In this document: piece after piece, positions 25,391-35,655 of the stretch
How positions within the stretch are numbered: the stretch's first letter is position 1
Layout: each line of letters starts with the position of its first letter
Source: Bacteroidales bacterium
GTDB taxonomy: Bacteria > Bacteroidota > Bacteroidia > Bacteroidales > UBA4181
Reading direction: 5' to 3'
DNA: 64,000 nucleotides
Assembly (NCBI GenBank): GCA_031275285.1
Contig: JAISOY010000095.1
Span: 1 to 64,000 of the forward strand
Notes under the pieces: generated by a model
Seen by the model: only the letters and a program-made list of their open reading frames with translations
The model's database searches: none
What the model was told of the DNA's origin: nothing
Translations under genes and position numbers: made by a program

Positions 25391-26935
25391 TTAAAATGGA
25401 GGTATCCCGTGTTTCTTACGCGGTATCTGTTGAGATTTCGACTCGGAAACAGAAAGCGCATGTTTTAATAACTTACGGGTCTCCGATGGTTCAATCACAG
25501 AATCGACATAACCTCTGGATGCCGCAACATAAGGATTGGCAAATTTATCTTTATATTCCTGCACTTTTTGAGCACGTACCTTATCCGGATCTGAAGCCGA
25601 TTGTATTTCCTTACGGAAAATAATATTGGCTGCTCCTTCAGGTCCCATTACAGCAATTTCGGCAGTAGGCCATGCAAATACATAGTCGGCACGTAAGTGA
25701 CGGGAATTCATGGCAATATATCCTCCTCCGTATGCTTTACGAAGAATTACGGAAATCTTGGGAACCGTTGCTTCACTGTATGCATACAATATTTTCGCCC
25801 CGTGACGGATCACTCCGGCGTGCTCCTGATCAATGCCGGGAAGATAGCCCGGTAAATCAACCAATGTAACCAGGGGAATATTAAACGCATCGCAATAACG
25901 GATAAAACGGGCGATCTTATCGGATGAATCCACATCCAATACGCCTGCCAGTACTAATGGCTGGTTTGCTACAAATCCGACGGTTTCCCCATCGATCCGG
26001 CCAAAACCGATCACTGCATTTGCAGCCCATAACTCCTGCACTTCAAAAAAGTCGGAATCATCCACCACAGCCTTGATGATATCACGGACATCATATGGCA
26101 TCTTCGGATCGGAAGGCATGATCTTATCGATCTTATATTTTGCCTTAGGTTCTTTAGGTTCCTGCCGCGGTGCTTTTTCCGAATTGTTCCACGGGATGAA
26201 ACTAAGCAGTTTTTTGATCTGCTCGAAACATTCGGCTTCACTATGAGCGAAGAAATGGGCATTTCCGGTAATTTCACTGTGCACGCGCGCGCCTCCGAGA
26301 TCTTCCATCGATATTTCCTCGCCGATCACTGTTTTGATCACTTCAGGTCCTGTGATGAACATTTTGGATATCTTATCCACTACAAACACGAAATCGGTAA
26401 GTGCCGGAGAATATACAGCACCTCCCGCACAAGGACCAAGGATCACTGAGATCTGTGGAATCACGCCGGAACTGATGGTATTACGAAAGAAAATATCACC
26501 ATATCCAGCCAGGGAATTAACTCCCTCCTGAATACGTGCACCTCCCGAATCGTTGATCCCAATTAAAGGCATGCGCATCTTCAATGCATGATCCATGATT
26601 TTAGTAATCTTGCGGGCATGCATCGATCCTAAAGAACCGCCTGCTACTGTAAAATCCTGTGCAAAAATACTGATCGGTTTACCATCTACTGAGCCTGTAC
26701 CGGTAATGACACCATCACCATGTAAGGTTACTTTATCCATGTCAAAATCACGGGCATCATGTTGGACAAACATGTCGTATTCCTGAAATGATCCATCATC
26801 TACGATGGAACGGACACGGTCACGGGCTGTCATTTTGCCCATAGCAAGTTGTTTTTCTATGGCCTTGTCGCCGCCACCTTTTTCTATTTGCTCCCTTCTT
26901 TTCTTGAGCTCCTCGATTTTTTTATTTAACGCCAT
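25391..26935 (-). CDS. Acyl-CoA carboxyltransferase (propionyl-CoA carboxylase beta / methylmalonyl-CoA decarboxylase alpha type)
   Basis: A 514-residue biotin-dependent carboxyltransferase with two crotonase-like halves. The N-terminal half has the acyl-CoA site (GGSLGSMHARKI, SGGARIQEGV, GPCAGGAVYSPALTDF) and the C-terminal half the carboxybiotin site (DLPGYLPGIDQEHAGVIRHG, RKAYGGGYIAMNSR). In Bacteroidota this family forms part of propionate metabolism through methylmalonyl-CoA. The biotin carrier gene follows on the same strand after 73 bp. Without a neighbouring biotin carboxylase (biosynthetic direction) or membrane decarboxylase beta subunit (energy-conserving direction), the physiological direction stays open. 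Confidence 0.92.
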   Translation of the reverse strand: MALNKKIEELKKRREQIEKGGGDKAIEKQLAMGKMTARDRVRSIVDDGSFQEYDMFVQHDARDFDMDKVTLHGDGVITGTGSVDGKPISIFAQDFTVAGGSLGSMHARKITKIMDHALKMRMPLIGINDSGGARIQEGVNSLAGYGDIFFRNTISSGVIPQISVILGPCAGGAVYSPALTDFVFVVDKISKMFITGPEVIKTVIGEEISMEDLGGARVHSEITGNAHFFAHSEAECFEQIKKLLSFIPWNNSEKAPRQEPKEPKAKYKIDKIMPSDPKMPYDVRDIIKAVVDDSDFFEVQELWAANAVIGFGRIDGETVGFVANQPLVLAGVLDVDSSDKIARFIRYCDAFNIPLVTLVDLPGYLPGIDQEHAGVIRHGAKILYAYSEATVPKISVILRKAYGGGYIAMNSRHLRADYVFAWPTAEIAVMGPEGAANIIFRKEIQSASDPDKVRAQKVQEYKDKFANPYVAASRGYVDSVIEPSETRKLLKHALSVSESKSQQIPRKKHGIPPF

Positions 26936-27239
26936 TGCGTATTAGGTTTGGTTAAAATTAATAAAAGAGGCTGCAACGTTACAAAATCTATCCGATTTGG
27001 GGAAACATTCATTCAATTTGAACAAGATACTAATTTGCAAAATTTTAACAAGCCTCATATGAAGATTTGATTTAATTAAAGATTATGATTATTCATAGAA
27101 AGGATCATTAAAATAGATCATTTCATCAAAAAATGAAGTGTCGGATACATTCAATTTTCTATATTTATTCGTAATGTTGCGAATGAATATTAGTAATTAT
27201 AATAAAGTGTCTATTATTTATGGTGAATGAAATTCAAAT
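26936..27239. other. Gene-free AT-rich interval
   Basis: I see no supported gene, RNA or repeat copy here. It holds the upstream region of the carboxyltransferase operon; no full TTTG/TAnnTTTG promoter was recognised on the minus strand. Confidence 0.5.
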
Positions 27240-27273
27240 GGCCTCGTACTTTTACAAATAAAAATACAAGGCC
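27240..27273 (-). terminator. Probable terminator of the GH35 gene
   Basis: On the minus strand GGCCTTGTA and TACGAGGCC (one mismatch) flank a 16-nt T-rich loop, 36 bp after the stop codon of the GH35 gene. The downstream sequence is A/T-rich but lacks a clean T-run, so this is a weaker call than the other hairpins. Confidence 0.55.
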
Positions 27274-27309
27274 CTTATTCACTGGAAGATAATCCGGACC
27301 TTATTCCAT

Positions 27310-29652
27310 TCATTCAAATTTAAACGGATCTTCTTTCAGATATATCCTGTAATCTTTGATCATTCCCGGAAAATTCTTTTCAGGACGGGGAAGATAAGCA
27401 TAACCTGTTATGTCATATACCGCTCCTAAATCTATAACGATCTGATGAGGATGGCCACCTGGCGAAGAGGAATAATTGGTATGCCAAAAAGTAGATTCCT
27501 GCAAATCATAGATCTTATCTGCAGAATTATTGGCTTTTTCCGTTTCTTCACTGTCAGCATATATAATTTTCCAATTTTGCCGGTCAATAGGCTTGCCATC
27601 GGCGCCCATCACCTCCAGCTCGGCAATAGACGCATAATCATCGTTGCCAAATGAATTCAGTGATTCCAAACAGAAATAGCGGGCTTTAACGGTTTTCCCG
27701 AATGAAATATCCTGCCAACCGTTTCCAGACTTAAAAGTTCCTTTGTAAAAAGGTTTTTCGGATTTCAGGTTCAGATCCTGTCCCGGAGCACGATGGGTGA
27801 TGGCCTCTTTTACACGAAGCATATCCAGTATCGGTTTGCGTAATCCGGCGATCTTATTTTCAGAAGGTCCGGCAATATCCAATATTATGATCTCATTTTT
27901 GCCTTTCTTTAGCCAACATCCCGGAAGATAAAGGGTTTGCTGTGGTCCTATTTCCCAGAAACGCCCTATGGCATATCCGTTGACCCAAACCATCCCTTTT
28001 CCCCATGTACGCATATCAAGAAAAGTATCCCCTGTTTTTTCAATGGTGAATGTTCCACGATAATAAGCCGGCATGGTTTCTTTTCCAGATGATTTCTTAT
28101 ATTCTTTATTCTTTACAAAGTCGTAGTCTACCGGGAAACTGAATATTTCCCAGTTTTTCAATTCCGTGATATAATCTCTTGTTTTCAGTTCCACTTTTTC
28201 GGTAATACCCTTGAAATCATGAATTGCTTTTCCGAAATTCACACGTCCCATGGCCTCAACATAAATATCCAGTATGGCCCCTTCCCCAACAGGAGGAAGC
28301 AGCAAGGTCGATTCTCCTTTACGGCGGTCAAGTGTCCCGACTTTTTCCCCGTTAACAAATACCTGCGCCCAATCATGAACATGGGTAATCTGCAGGGATT
28401 GTTGTTTTTCAGATGGCTGCAACCGGGTACGGTATAAGATAGTTCCCCACCCCTGGTTCACCTCTTCCATGGACAAAGCATTTTCAGAATGTACAGGTTC
28501 TGGCAAATTCTCATATACTCCTGCCGTTTCTGTCAACTCGAAAACAGGAAGAGCGATGGTTGGTATTGAGTCGGGAACAGGAGGCAGTGATTCACCCTCA
28601 GGAAGATAGTTTTTAAGTAATTTCTGTACTTCAAAATATTTAGGAGTCGTCCTTCCCGATTCACTGATGGGCGCATCATAATCATAGGAGCTGCACATCG
28701 CAGAATAAGCGGGAGAATTAGCTCCTCCCCAATGCCCGAAAGTCGTTCCTCCATGTGTCATATAAAGGCTAAAGGAGATATTACGGTCGAGCATTTGTTT
28801 CAATCCATCTACTAACGCAGCAGCGCTACGTGTCTCATGCTTACGACCCCAGTGATCGAACCATCCGCTCCAAAATTCACTACACATCAATGGTGTATTG
28901 GGCCGTAGTTCCGATAGTTTTTCAAACTGTTTCTCAATATTAGCGCCTGTCCCGAAATTAATGGTCCAGAGCAGGTCATCCAATGCATTGTTCAGGAAAT
29001 TCGAACTCCAATCGCATTGAAAAAGAGGGACATCTGTAAATCCGGCTTCTTTGACAATATCACGTATATCCGAGACATAGGGTTTATCAGTACCATAAGC
29101 GCCATATTCATTTTCTACCTGTACCATTATAATGTTGCCACCACGTGTGATCTGCAGGTCTGCCAGTTGTTTGCCCACTTCTTTCATGAATATACGTGTA
29201 CGTTCCATGAAATAAGGATCTTGAGTCCTCAGCGCGATCTCTTTCTTTTTAAGCAGCCACCAGGGTAATCCACCCATTTCCCATTCGGCACATACGTATG
29301 GACCGGGACGTACAATTACCCACATTCCATGTTTCTGCGCCAACCGACAGAATGCAGCAATATCATTCTGACCTTTAAAATCAAACTTACCTTCTTCTTG
29401 TTCATGTATATTCCAAAAAACATACAAACAAATAGTATTCATTCCTAAGGATTTACACATCTCAATCCGGTGTTCCCAATAATCCCTGGGAATACGGGGA
29501 TAATGAATTTCGGCTGCTTTCACCAGCATCGGTTGACCATTCAAAAGAAATGTCTTTTCTCCGGATTCAAACGTACCGGGTTGATTCTTTGAAGTGCATG
29601 CCGGTAACAGGAAAATGCAAAAAAGTAACAGGCAGGTAATTTTTGTATTCAT
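27310..29652 (-). CDS. GH35 beta-galactosidase lipoprotein with discoidin-like domain
   Basis: A 780-residue protein with a lipoprotein signal (FLLPAC, Cys about 19), so probably outer-membrane or periplasm anchored. The GH35 TIM barrel spans about 28-345, with acid/base Glu182 in QVENEYGAYG and nucleophile Glu259 in CSEFWSGWFD. Beta-sandwich domains follow (about 400-610, including GTFTIEKTGDTFLDMRTWGK), and the last about 145 residues resemble an F5/8-type (discoidin) sugar-binding domain, with ITGYAYLPRPEKN. It probably removes terminal beta-galactose from plant or host glycans. It is divergent from the isomerase/rhamnosidase genes, with repeat copy F between them. Confidence 0.93.
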   Translation of the reverse strand: MNTKITCLLLFCIFLLPACTSKNQPGTFESGEKTFLLNGQPMLVKAAEIHYPRIPRDYWEHRIEMCKSLGMNTICLYVFWNIHEQEEGKFDFKGQNDIAAFCRLAQKHGMWVIVRPGPYVCAEWEMGGLPWWLLKKKEIALRTQDPYFMERTRIFMKEVGKQLADLQITRGGNIIMVQVENEYGAYGTDKPYVSDIRDIVKEAGFTDVPLFQCDWSSNFLNNALDDLLWTINFGTGANIEKQFEKLSELRPNTPLMCSEFWSGWFDHWGRKHETRSAAALVDGLKQMLDRNISFSLYMTHGGTTFGHWGGANSPAYSAMCSSYDYDAPISESGRTTPKYFEVQKLLKNYLPEGESLPPVPDSIPTIALPVFELTETAGVYENLPEPVHSENALSMEEVNQGWGTILYRTRLQPSEKQQSLQITHVHDWAQVFVNGEKVGTLDRRKGESTLLLPPVGEGAILDIYVEAMGRVNFGKAIHDFKGITEKVELKTRDYITELKNWEIFSFPVDYDFVKNKEYKKSSGKETMPAYYRGTFTIEKTGDTFLDMRTWGKGMVWVNGYAIGRFWEIGPQQTLYLPGCWLKKGKNEIIILDIAGPSENKIAGLRKPILDMLRVKEAITHRAPGQDLNLKSEKPFYKGTFKSGNGWQDISFGKTVKARYFCLESLNSFGNDDYASIAELEVMGADGKPIDRQNWKIIYADSEETEKANNSADKIYDLQESTFWHTNYSSSPGGHPHQIVIDLGAVYDITGYAYLPRPEKNFPGMIKDYRIYLKEDPFKFE

Positions 29653-29730
29653 CTACATATTTTTTAGTGTATTTATGCACAAAGATGTAAAATAATATAC
29701 AATGAAAAAATGATATCCAATATGTTTATC

Positions 29731-29820
29731 AAGCACTCAGTACGATTTATTGCTTTCTTAAATCACATAAATCAAATTGATTACGTCCATTAAATTTGAC
29801 ATTAATTGTTTGAAATTATT
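29731..29820 (+). repeat. Dispersed 93-bp repeat, copy F
   Basis: Copy F has a damaged palindrome (AGCACTCAGTACG, 29732-29744) but keeps ATCAAATTGATTACG and TTTGACATTAATTGTTTG. It lies 78 bp upstream of the GH35 start in the 436-bp divergent region before the isomerase gene. The rest of that region (29821-30088) shows no gene. Confidence 0.88.
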
Positions 29821-30088
29821 GATATGTACGGCAAATAATTAATGCAAAGGCAAACAATATTTTCAGTTCTTCATATCATTTCATAAAAAACAAATTCCCT
29901 CAAAAATATTCCTGTTAAAACGATTTTCGCAACCGATTGCGTAAATTTTATGATCGAACATACAAATACATCATTACATTTGATTTTTCTAAAAAAATCT
30001 ATCATGAAACCCTCATGAACGAACGCTCGCCAAAGAGTATAAAAATTGAAATGAGGGTTCCATATGGCCATAAATAAATTATAATCAT

Positions 30089-31513
30089 ATGAAAGATGTT
30101 TGCAAAATAGGCCTTTTCGGTACGGGATTGGAGACATACTGGGGGCAATTCGAGGGATTAAAGGATTCGCTGACTTTATACCAGAATGAAATAAAAAAAG
30201 AGATAGAAAAAAGATGTCATGTTCCGGTAGCCGATGCAGGCATGATCGATCGACCCGAAAAAGCTATAGAAGCCGCATCTTTCTTTGCTAAAGAAGAAGT
30301 TGACCTGGTTTTTTTATATGTAGCCACTTACTGTCTTTCCTCAACTATTCTGCCGATCGCCCAAAGATTAAATTGTCCGGTCATCGTACTCAATCTTCAG
30401 CCTGTTCCTGCCATTGACTACGAGTACATTAACAGTATGGAAGACCGGGGAAAGATGACAGGTTACTGGCTGGCTCATTGTCAGGCCTGTTCTGTTCCGG
30501 AAATAGCCAATGTTTTCAATCGGAGCGGATTGCGCTACGACTTTGTCACAGGGTATTTGAAAGAAGAACAAGTATGGCAGGAAATAGAAGCATGGGTCGA
30601 TGCTGCACGCGTTCAGTTTACCATGAAAAATAACCGGTTGGGCATTCTAGGCCATTACTATTGCGGCATGTTGGATGTTTACACGGATATCACCTTACAG
30701 TCCGCCACCTTTGGTACCCACATGGAGCTTCTGGAAATGTGCGAATTAAAGAAATACAGGGATGAGGCAACAGAAAAAGATATCCGGGATAAGATCAACG
30801 AATTCTACCAGGCTTTTGAAGTAGACCCCACCTGTGAAGAAGCGGAAATACGCCGTGCCGCACAAACCTCCGTTGCTATGGATAAATTGATACAACTACA
30901 TCGATTAGGTTCATTGGCCTATTATTATGAAGGTATAAACGGTAATGATTATGAAAACATAGTTACTTCCGTTATTGCCGGTAATACATTGTTAACAGGA
31001 AAAGGGATCCCCATAGCCGGAGAATGTGAAGTAAAAAATGCCCAGGCCATGAAAATTCTCTCGGAATTTGGTATAGGCGGTTCTTTTTCAGAATTCTATG
31101 CCATGGATTTTAATGATGATATTGTGATGTTGGGTCATGACGGACCGGCTCATTTCGCCATTGCCGAAGGAAAGGTAAAACTTGTCCCGCTCTCCGTCTA
31201 TCATGGAAAACCGGGTAAAGGATTATCCATCCAGATGAATGTAAGATACGGCGATGTTACTATATTGTCGGTTTGTGAAGGAAAGGACGGAATATTTCTG
31301 TTGACTGCCGAAGGAGAATCTGTAGCAGGGCCTACACTAAAAATCGGGAATACAAACAGCCGGTACCGTTTTCCTATCGGAGCACGTGAATTTATCAACC
31401 AATGGAGCAAGGCCGGCCCATCCCATCACTGTGCCGTCGGTGTCGGCCATATATCAGATAAAATCAAAAAATTAGGCTTTTTATTAAATATTCCGGTAAT
31501 CAGTATCTGTTAA
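30089..31513 (+). CDS. L-arabinose/L-fucose isomerase-family protein
   Basis: A 474-residue cytoplasmic protein with the fucose/arabinose isomerase fold: an N-terminal Rossmann-like domain (KIGLFGTGLETYWGQFEG), a middle domain with GHYYCGMLDVYTDIT, and a C-terminal barrel with GHDGPAHFAIAEGKVKLVPLSVYHG. Family members interconvert aldoses and ketoses using Mn2+; probable ligands include Glu in AGECEVKNA and the His residues in LGHDGPAH and PSHHCAVGVGH. It precedes the rhamnosidase by 19 bp, so the substrate may be a sugar released from a rhamnose- or arabinose-containing glycan. The exact sugar cannot be read from sequence. Confidence 0.82.
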   Translation: MKDVCKIGLFGTGLETYWGQFEGLKDSLTLYQNEIKKEIEKRCHVPVADAGMIDRPEKAIEAASFFAKEEVDLVFLYVATYCLSSTILPIAQRLNCPVIVLNLQPVPAIDYEYINSMEDRGKMTGYWLAHCQACSVPEIANVFNRSGLRYDFVTGYLKEEQVWQEIEAWVDAARVQFTMKNNRLGILGHYYCGMLDVYTDITLQSATFGTHMELLEMCELKKYRDEATEKDIRDKINEFYQAFEVDPTCEEAEIRRAAQTSVAMDKLIQLHRLGSLAYYYEGINGNDYENIVTSVIAGNTLLTGKGIPIAGECEVKNAQAMKILSEFGIGGSFSEFYAMDFNDDIVMLGHDGPAHFAIAEGKVKLVPLSVYHGKPGKGLSIQMNVRYGDVTILSVCEGKDGIFLLTAEGESVAGPTLKIGNTNSRYRFPIGAREFINQWSKAGPSHHCAVGVGHISDKIKKLGFLLNIPVISIC

Positions 31514-31532
31514 TTTTTTATTTACATTTATT

Positions 31533-34214
31533 ATGAATATAAGATCTTTTTTACTCACGTTGTGTCTATTTGTTATTTCAGGCAATTTATTGGCCCAAAA
31601 TGTCGTCAACCTTAAATGTGAATACCTGGCCGATCCTTTGGGTATTGATGTGCCGTTTCCACGATTATCCTGGATGTTGGATGATCCACGGCACAATGTG
31701 GTGCAAAATGCCTATCAGGTTATTGTAGGTACAGATTCCCTTGAAGTTCAGGGAAACAGAGGAGATATGTGGGATTCCGGAAAAACCGGTTCAGATAAAA
31801 TACCGGTTACTTATGCCGGGAATGAACTAAACCCTTTTACAAAGTATTACTGGAAAGTACGGGTGTGGGGTAAGGATGATCAAATAGTACAATCGATGGT
31901 CCATTCATTTGAAACCGGTATGATGCAACAAAGCAACTGGCGGGGAGCATGGATCAGCGATCACCATGGGATTGATTTTAAACCGGCTCCTTATTTCAGA
32001 AAGAAGTTCGATCTGAATAAAAAGGTCAAATCCGCCAGGGCATATATTGCAGTAGGAGGATTGTATGAATTATACATCAACGGGGGAAAAATAGGGAATC
32101 ACCGCCTTGACCCGACCTATACGCGCTTTGACAGGCGGACCTTGTATGTGACTTATGATGTGACCAGACAACTACAGCAGGGTGAAAATGCCATAGGTGT
32201 GCTGTTAGGTAACGGATGGTACAATCATCAATCTATAGCCGTATGGGATTTTGACCGTGCTCCATGGAGAAACCGGCCGGCTTTTTGCCTGGATCTGCGT
32301 ATCACCTATGAAGACGGAACCGTGGAAACCATTATGTCGGAAAGGGACTGGAAATCTTCTTCGGGAGCAGTTATTTTCAACAGCATCTATACTGCCGAGC
32401 ATTATGACGCCCGTAAAGAACAACATGGCTGGAATAAGCCCGGATTTGACGACTCCAAATGGGGAGGCGTCAGGTACAGGGCCGCACCGTCTCAGAATAT
32501 TGTTGCCCAACAGTTACATCCCATACGTAATGTAGAAGAAATCAGCCCAAAAAGCATTACTAAAATTAACGATACCACTTATTTATTTGATTTGGGAAGA
32601 AATATATCAGGTGTAAGCAAGTTCAGGATATCGGGGGATGAAGGAACAGTAATCAAACTCAAACATACAGAAAGATTATATCCTAACGGAAGAGCAGATA
32701 TGTCGAACATAGATGTCTATTACAGGGGAGACCGCAATGCTGATCCGTTCCAGACGGATATTCTCATCCTTAGCGGCAAGGGTGAAGATGAATTTATGCC
32801 TAAATTCAATTATAAAGGATTCCAATATGTTGAAGTCACCTGTAGTAAACCGATGGAGTTGAAAACAGAGAACCTGACCGGTTATTTTATGCACAGTGAC
32901 GTTCCTGCAGTTGGACATGTCGAAGCATCCAACACTTTAATCAACCGGTTGTGGTGGGCTACCAATAATTCTTATTTGTCCAATTTATTTGGTTATCCGA
33001 CGGATTGCCCGCAACGTGAAAAAAACGGATGGACGGGTGATGGTCATCTTGCCGTAGAAACAGGATTGTACAATTTTGATGGGATCACTGTATATGAAAA
33101 ATGGCTGGCCGATCATCGTGACGAACAACAACCCAATGGTGTCCTTCCGGATATCATTCCGACAGGCGGTTGGGGATACGGAACTGATAACGGTGTAGAC
33201 TGGACAAGTACCATTGCCATCATTCCCTGGAATATATATGTCTTTTATGGGGATAGCAAACTGCTGGCTGACTGTTATGAAAACATTAAGCGCTATATCA
33301 ATTATATTGATACGCGCAGCCCGGATGGATTGACATCCTGGGGAAGAGGTGACTGGGTCCCGGTAAAGTCCCACTCAACAAAAGAACTGATGTCTTCCAT
33401 CTACTATTATGTCGACACAAAAATCCTTGCCGATGCAGCAAAATTATTCGGGAAACAGGATGATCATAAGCATTATTCAGTATTAGCAGAAAAAATAAAA
33501 AATGCCATCAATCGTAAATTCCTGGATAAAGAAACAGGCATCTATGCCAAAGGAACCCAAACGGAACAAAGCATGCCGCTCATGTGGGGAGTTGTACCCG
33601 ATGATATGAGACAGGTAGTAGCTGATAATCTGGCAAAAAAAGTGGAAACCAATGGATTCCATCTGGATGTTGGCGTACATGGAGCAAAAGCACTTCTTTA
33701 TGCCCTAAGTGAAAACGGACATGCAGAAACCGCTTATAAAGTGGCTGTACAGGATAAGTATCCCTCGTGGGGTTGGTGGATTGTAAACGGTACAACAACA
33801 CTTTTAGAGAACTGGGATCTCAAAGCGGAGAGAGATATTTCCGATAACCATATGATGTTTGGAGCTATTGGGGGATGGTTCTTCAGGGGTCTGGGAGGAA
33901 TCTATCCTGATGAGTCCAAACCAGGGTTTAAACACATTATTTTATGTCCGAATTTTGTTTCCGGACTTCAGCGTTTTTCTTCCGATTATCAGTCTCCATA
34001 CGGATTGATTGAATCAAAATGGGAAAGGAAAAAAAGAAATATTGTCTATAAAGTAACTATTCCGGCCAATTCATCAGCTGAACTTTTTCTTCCCTCAGGA
34101 GTCCAGTTGAAGAAAACGAGTCTGCCGGTAGATGATAACAAAATGGTATTTTCCGGTAATAAGCAAAGCTATCATTTGTTATCGGGAAGTTATGAATTCG
34201 AACTGAAACAATAA
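31533..34214 (+). CDS. GH78 alpha-L-rhamnosidase
   Basis: An 893-residue exported enzyme with signal peptide ending NLLAQ. An N-terminal Fn3-like domain (NLKCEYLADPLGIDVPFPRLSW region), the Bac_rhamnosid N-terminal domain (ARAYIAVGGLYELYINGGKIG) and the (alpha/alpha)6 catalytic barrel are in the family order. The catalytic-site signature is YPTDCPQREKNGWTGDGHL at about 485-503, and the C-terminal beta domain holds the LIESKWERKKRNIVYKVTIP segment. It hydrolyses terminal alpha-L-rhamnose from pectin-type or other glycans. It lies between an isomerase gene (19 bp) and a frameshifted gene (7 bp), forming one transcription unit. Confidence 0.94.
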   Translation: MNIRSFLLTLCLFVISGNLLAQNVVNLKCEYLADPLGIDVPFPRLSWMLDDPRHNVVQNAYQVIVGTDSLEVQGNRGDMWDSGKTGSDKIPVTYAGNELNPFTKYYWKVRVWGKDDQIVQSMVHSFETGMMQQSNWRGAWISDHHGIDFKPAPYFRKKFDLNKKVKSARAYIAVGGLYELYINGGKIGNHRLDPTYTRFDRRTLYVTYDVTRQLQQGENAIGVLLGNGWYNHQSIAVWDFDRAPWRNRPAFCLDLRITYEDGTVETIMSERDWKSSSGAVIFNSIYTAEHYDARKEQHGWNKPGFDDSKWGGVRYRAAPSQNIVAQQLHPIRNVEEISPKSITKINDTTYLFDLGRNISGVSKFRISGDEGTVIKLKHTERLYPNGRADMSNIDVYYRGDRNADPFQTDILILSGKGEDEFMPKFNYKGFQYVEVTCSKPMELKTENLTGYFMHSDVPAVGHVEASNTLINRLWWATNNSYLSNLFGYPTDCPQREKNGWTGDGHLAVETGLYNFDGITVYEKWLADHRDEQQPNGVLPDIIPTGGWGYGTDNGVDWTSTIAIIPWNIYVFYGDSKLLADCYENIKRYINYIDTRSPDGLTSWGRGDWVPVKSHSTKELMSSIYYYVDTKILADAAKLFGKQDDHKHYSVLAEKIKNAINRKFLDKETGIYAKGTQTEQSMPLMWGVVPDDMRQVVADNLAKKVETNGFHLDVGVHGAKALLYALSENGHAETAYKVAVQDKYPSWGWWIVNGTTTLLENWDLKAERDISDNHMMFGAIGGWFFRGLGGIYPDESKPGFKHIILCPNFVSGLQRFSSDYQSPYGLIESKWERKKRNIVYKVTIPANSSAELFLPSGVQLKKTSLPVDDNKMVFSGNKQSYHLLSGSYEFELKQ

Positions 34215-34221
34215 CGGACAA

Positions 34222-35545
34222 ATGATTCGACTCCTCTCCCACCAGATCAATAATAACAAACACCGGATATTCGCATGGATGCTTGTTTATATTTTCTTTT
34301 CAACGGGTATACATGGAAAGAACATGGTACATAAAACGGATGATGTAAAATACATTATCCTTGTAAGGGCTCCCGGACAAGGTATGAGTCAGGAAAATCC
34401 GGCATCGATCAATCAAAAAAATTTCCAGGAAGTTGCCCAATCATTTACCGGATCGGAAAATTCGAAAGTAAAAATAGGCATTGGGTTTATTTTTTCGCCT
34501 TTTCGTACAACACCGGAGAAAACGGTTCAGGCATTAAAGAATTTCTTACAGACTGCAGAAGAACTTTCTGTTCCCATTATGATCCATCTCGATCTGGAGC
34601 ATTGGTGGGGTGCCAGACCGGACCTCTGGAACTGGTGGGATCCATCCCGTCCGGGTTATAATCCGGCCAACCGTGAAAATGTTGAATGGACACACTGGTC
34701 TCCGGATAATGCGATTAAAATCGCGTGGCGTAACTGGGGGCGGCAAATCCGGGTTTTACCGCCGCCAAACCTGGCAAGTACCAAATACCTTGAAGCATGT
34801 AAGGAACAGTTGGATCTTCTGATCCCTATTGTCGTAAAATGGTCAAAAAATCTGCCTGAGGACAAACAACATCTATTTGTCGCCATAAAAGTCGGGCATG
34901 AGTCATCTATAGGCGTAAATGCTTATTATTATCCCAATGGGAATGAACTTCTGGACAAACCGGCATCAGAGGATCCTGTATCCGGAATTGTAGGACAAGA
35001 TGTACTTTCCAGAGGAGTGCAGCAAACCGGATACGCTACTCTCAAAACTTCGGGGATACGAACCAAAGGAGATATTACCGAAAGGGATTTATATGAAGCA
35101 ATACGCCGGTATTTGGAATTCTTATCCCGGGAAGTTGCACAGCAGGGGATCAGTCGTGAAAAACTATTTACGCACGCTGCCGGATGGGTCGGACGGAGAA
35201 CTCCTGTATGATGCTGCTGTTAATGAATATTCCTGTCCGGGATGGAGTTTTTATGCACATGCCCGGGATCCGATGAAAGAACCCGCGGTTTTACGTAATC
35301 TGGCACGTTCCGACGCTCCTTACTGGGGTGCTGTTGAATGGTTAATGATGGACACTACAGATCCGGATGCACAGACACAATATAGTTCCGCCTCCGGGAA
35401 AAAAGCAATATGGAAATTGGCCCTGGAAAATACACTGGCAGATCAGCGTGCCCGGTTAATGTGTATTTTTAACTGGGAAGGCATCCGGGACAATGAAGCT
35501 GCAAAATCTGCTATTCAAGATTATATGATGGAAAATACTCCATAA
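34222..35545 (+). pseudogene. Frameshifted TIM-barrel-like (glycosidase-like) exported protein
   Basis: Two overlapping frames form one protein. The first (34222-35211) begins with a hydrophobic leader and carries aromatic-rich barrel-like sequence (MIHLDLEHWWGARPDLWNWW), ending soon after KLFTHAAGW. The second frame resumes at about 35185 with DGELLYDAAVNEYSCPGWSF and continues to the stop at 35543-35545. The switch is from frame 1 to frame 2 (one extra base) in the G-rich stretch about 35180-35195. The reconstructed product is about 440 residues. It is the last gene of the isomerase/rhamnosidase unit, so a role in glycan degradation is plausible, but I do not recognise the family. It may be a pseudogene or a sequencing/assembly error. 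Confidence 0.75.
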
Positions 35546-35600
35546 GTTATACCTTGATATTTCTTAAGAAATACCTTTCAAATTACTTTGTTATATAAAA

Positions 35601-35639
35601 CAAGATGGGCTGTTCGAATATTACGAACAGCCCATCTTG
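35601..35639. terminator. Strong bidirectional hairpin terminator
   Basis: A 16-bp perfect stem (CAAGATGGGCTGTTCG and its complement) with a 7-nt loop is followed on the plus strand by AATATGTTAAACTTTTTTATT. It lies between the frameshifted gene and the converging Ig-like lipoprotein gene. Confidence 0.9.
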
Positions 35640-35655
35640 AATATGTTAAACTTTT

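Noticed and set aside
34222-35545. Programmed ribosomal frameshifting
   Set aside because: The junction is a G-rich stretch without an obvious slippery heptamer or downstream structure; mutation or read error is more likely.
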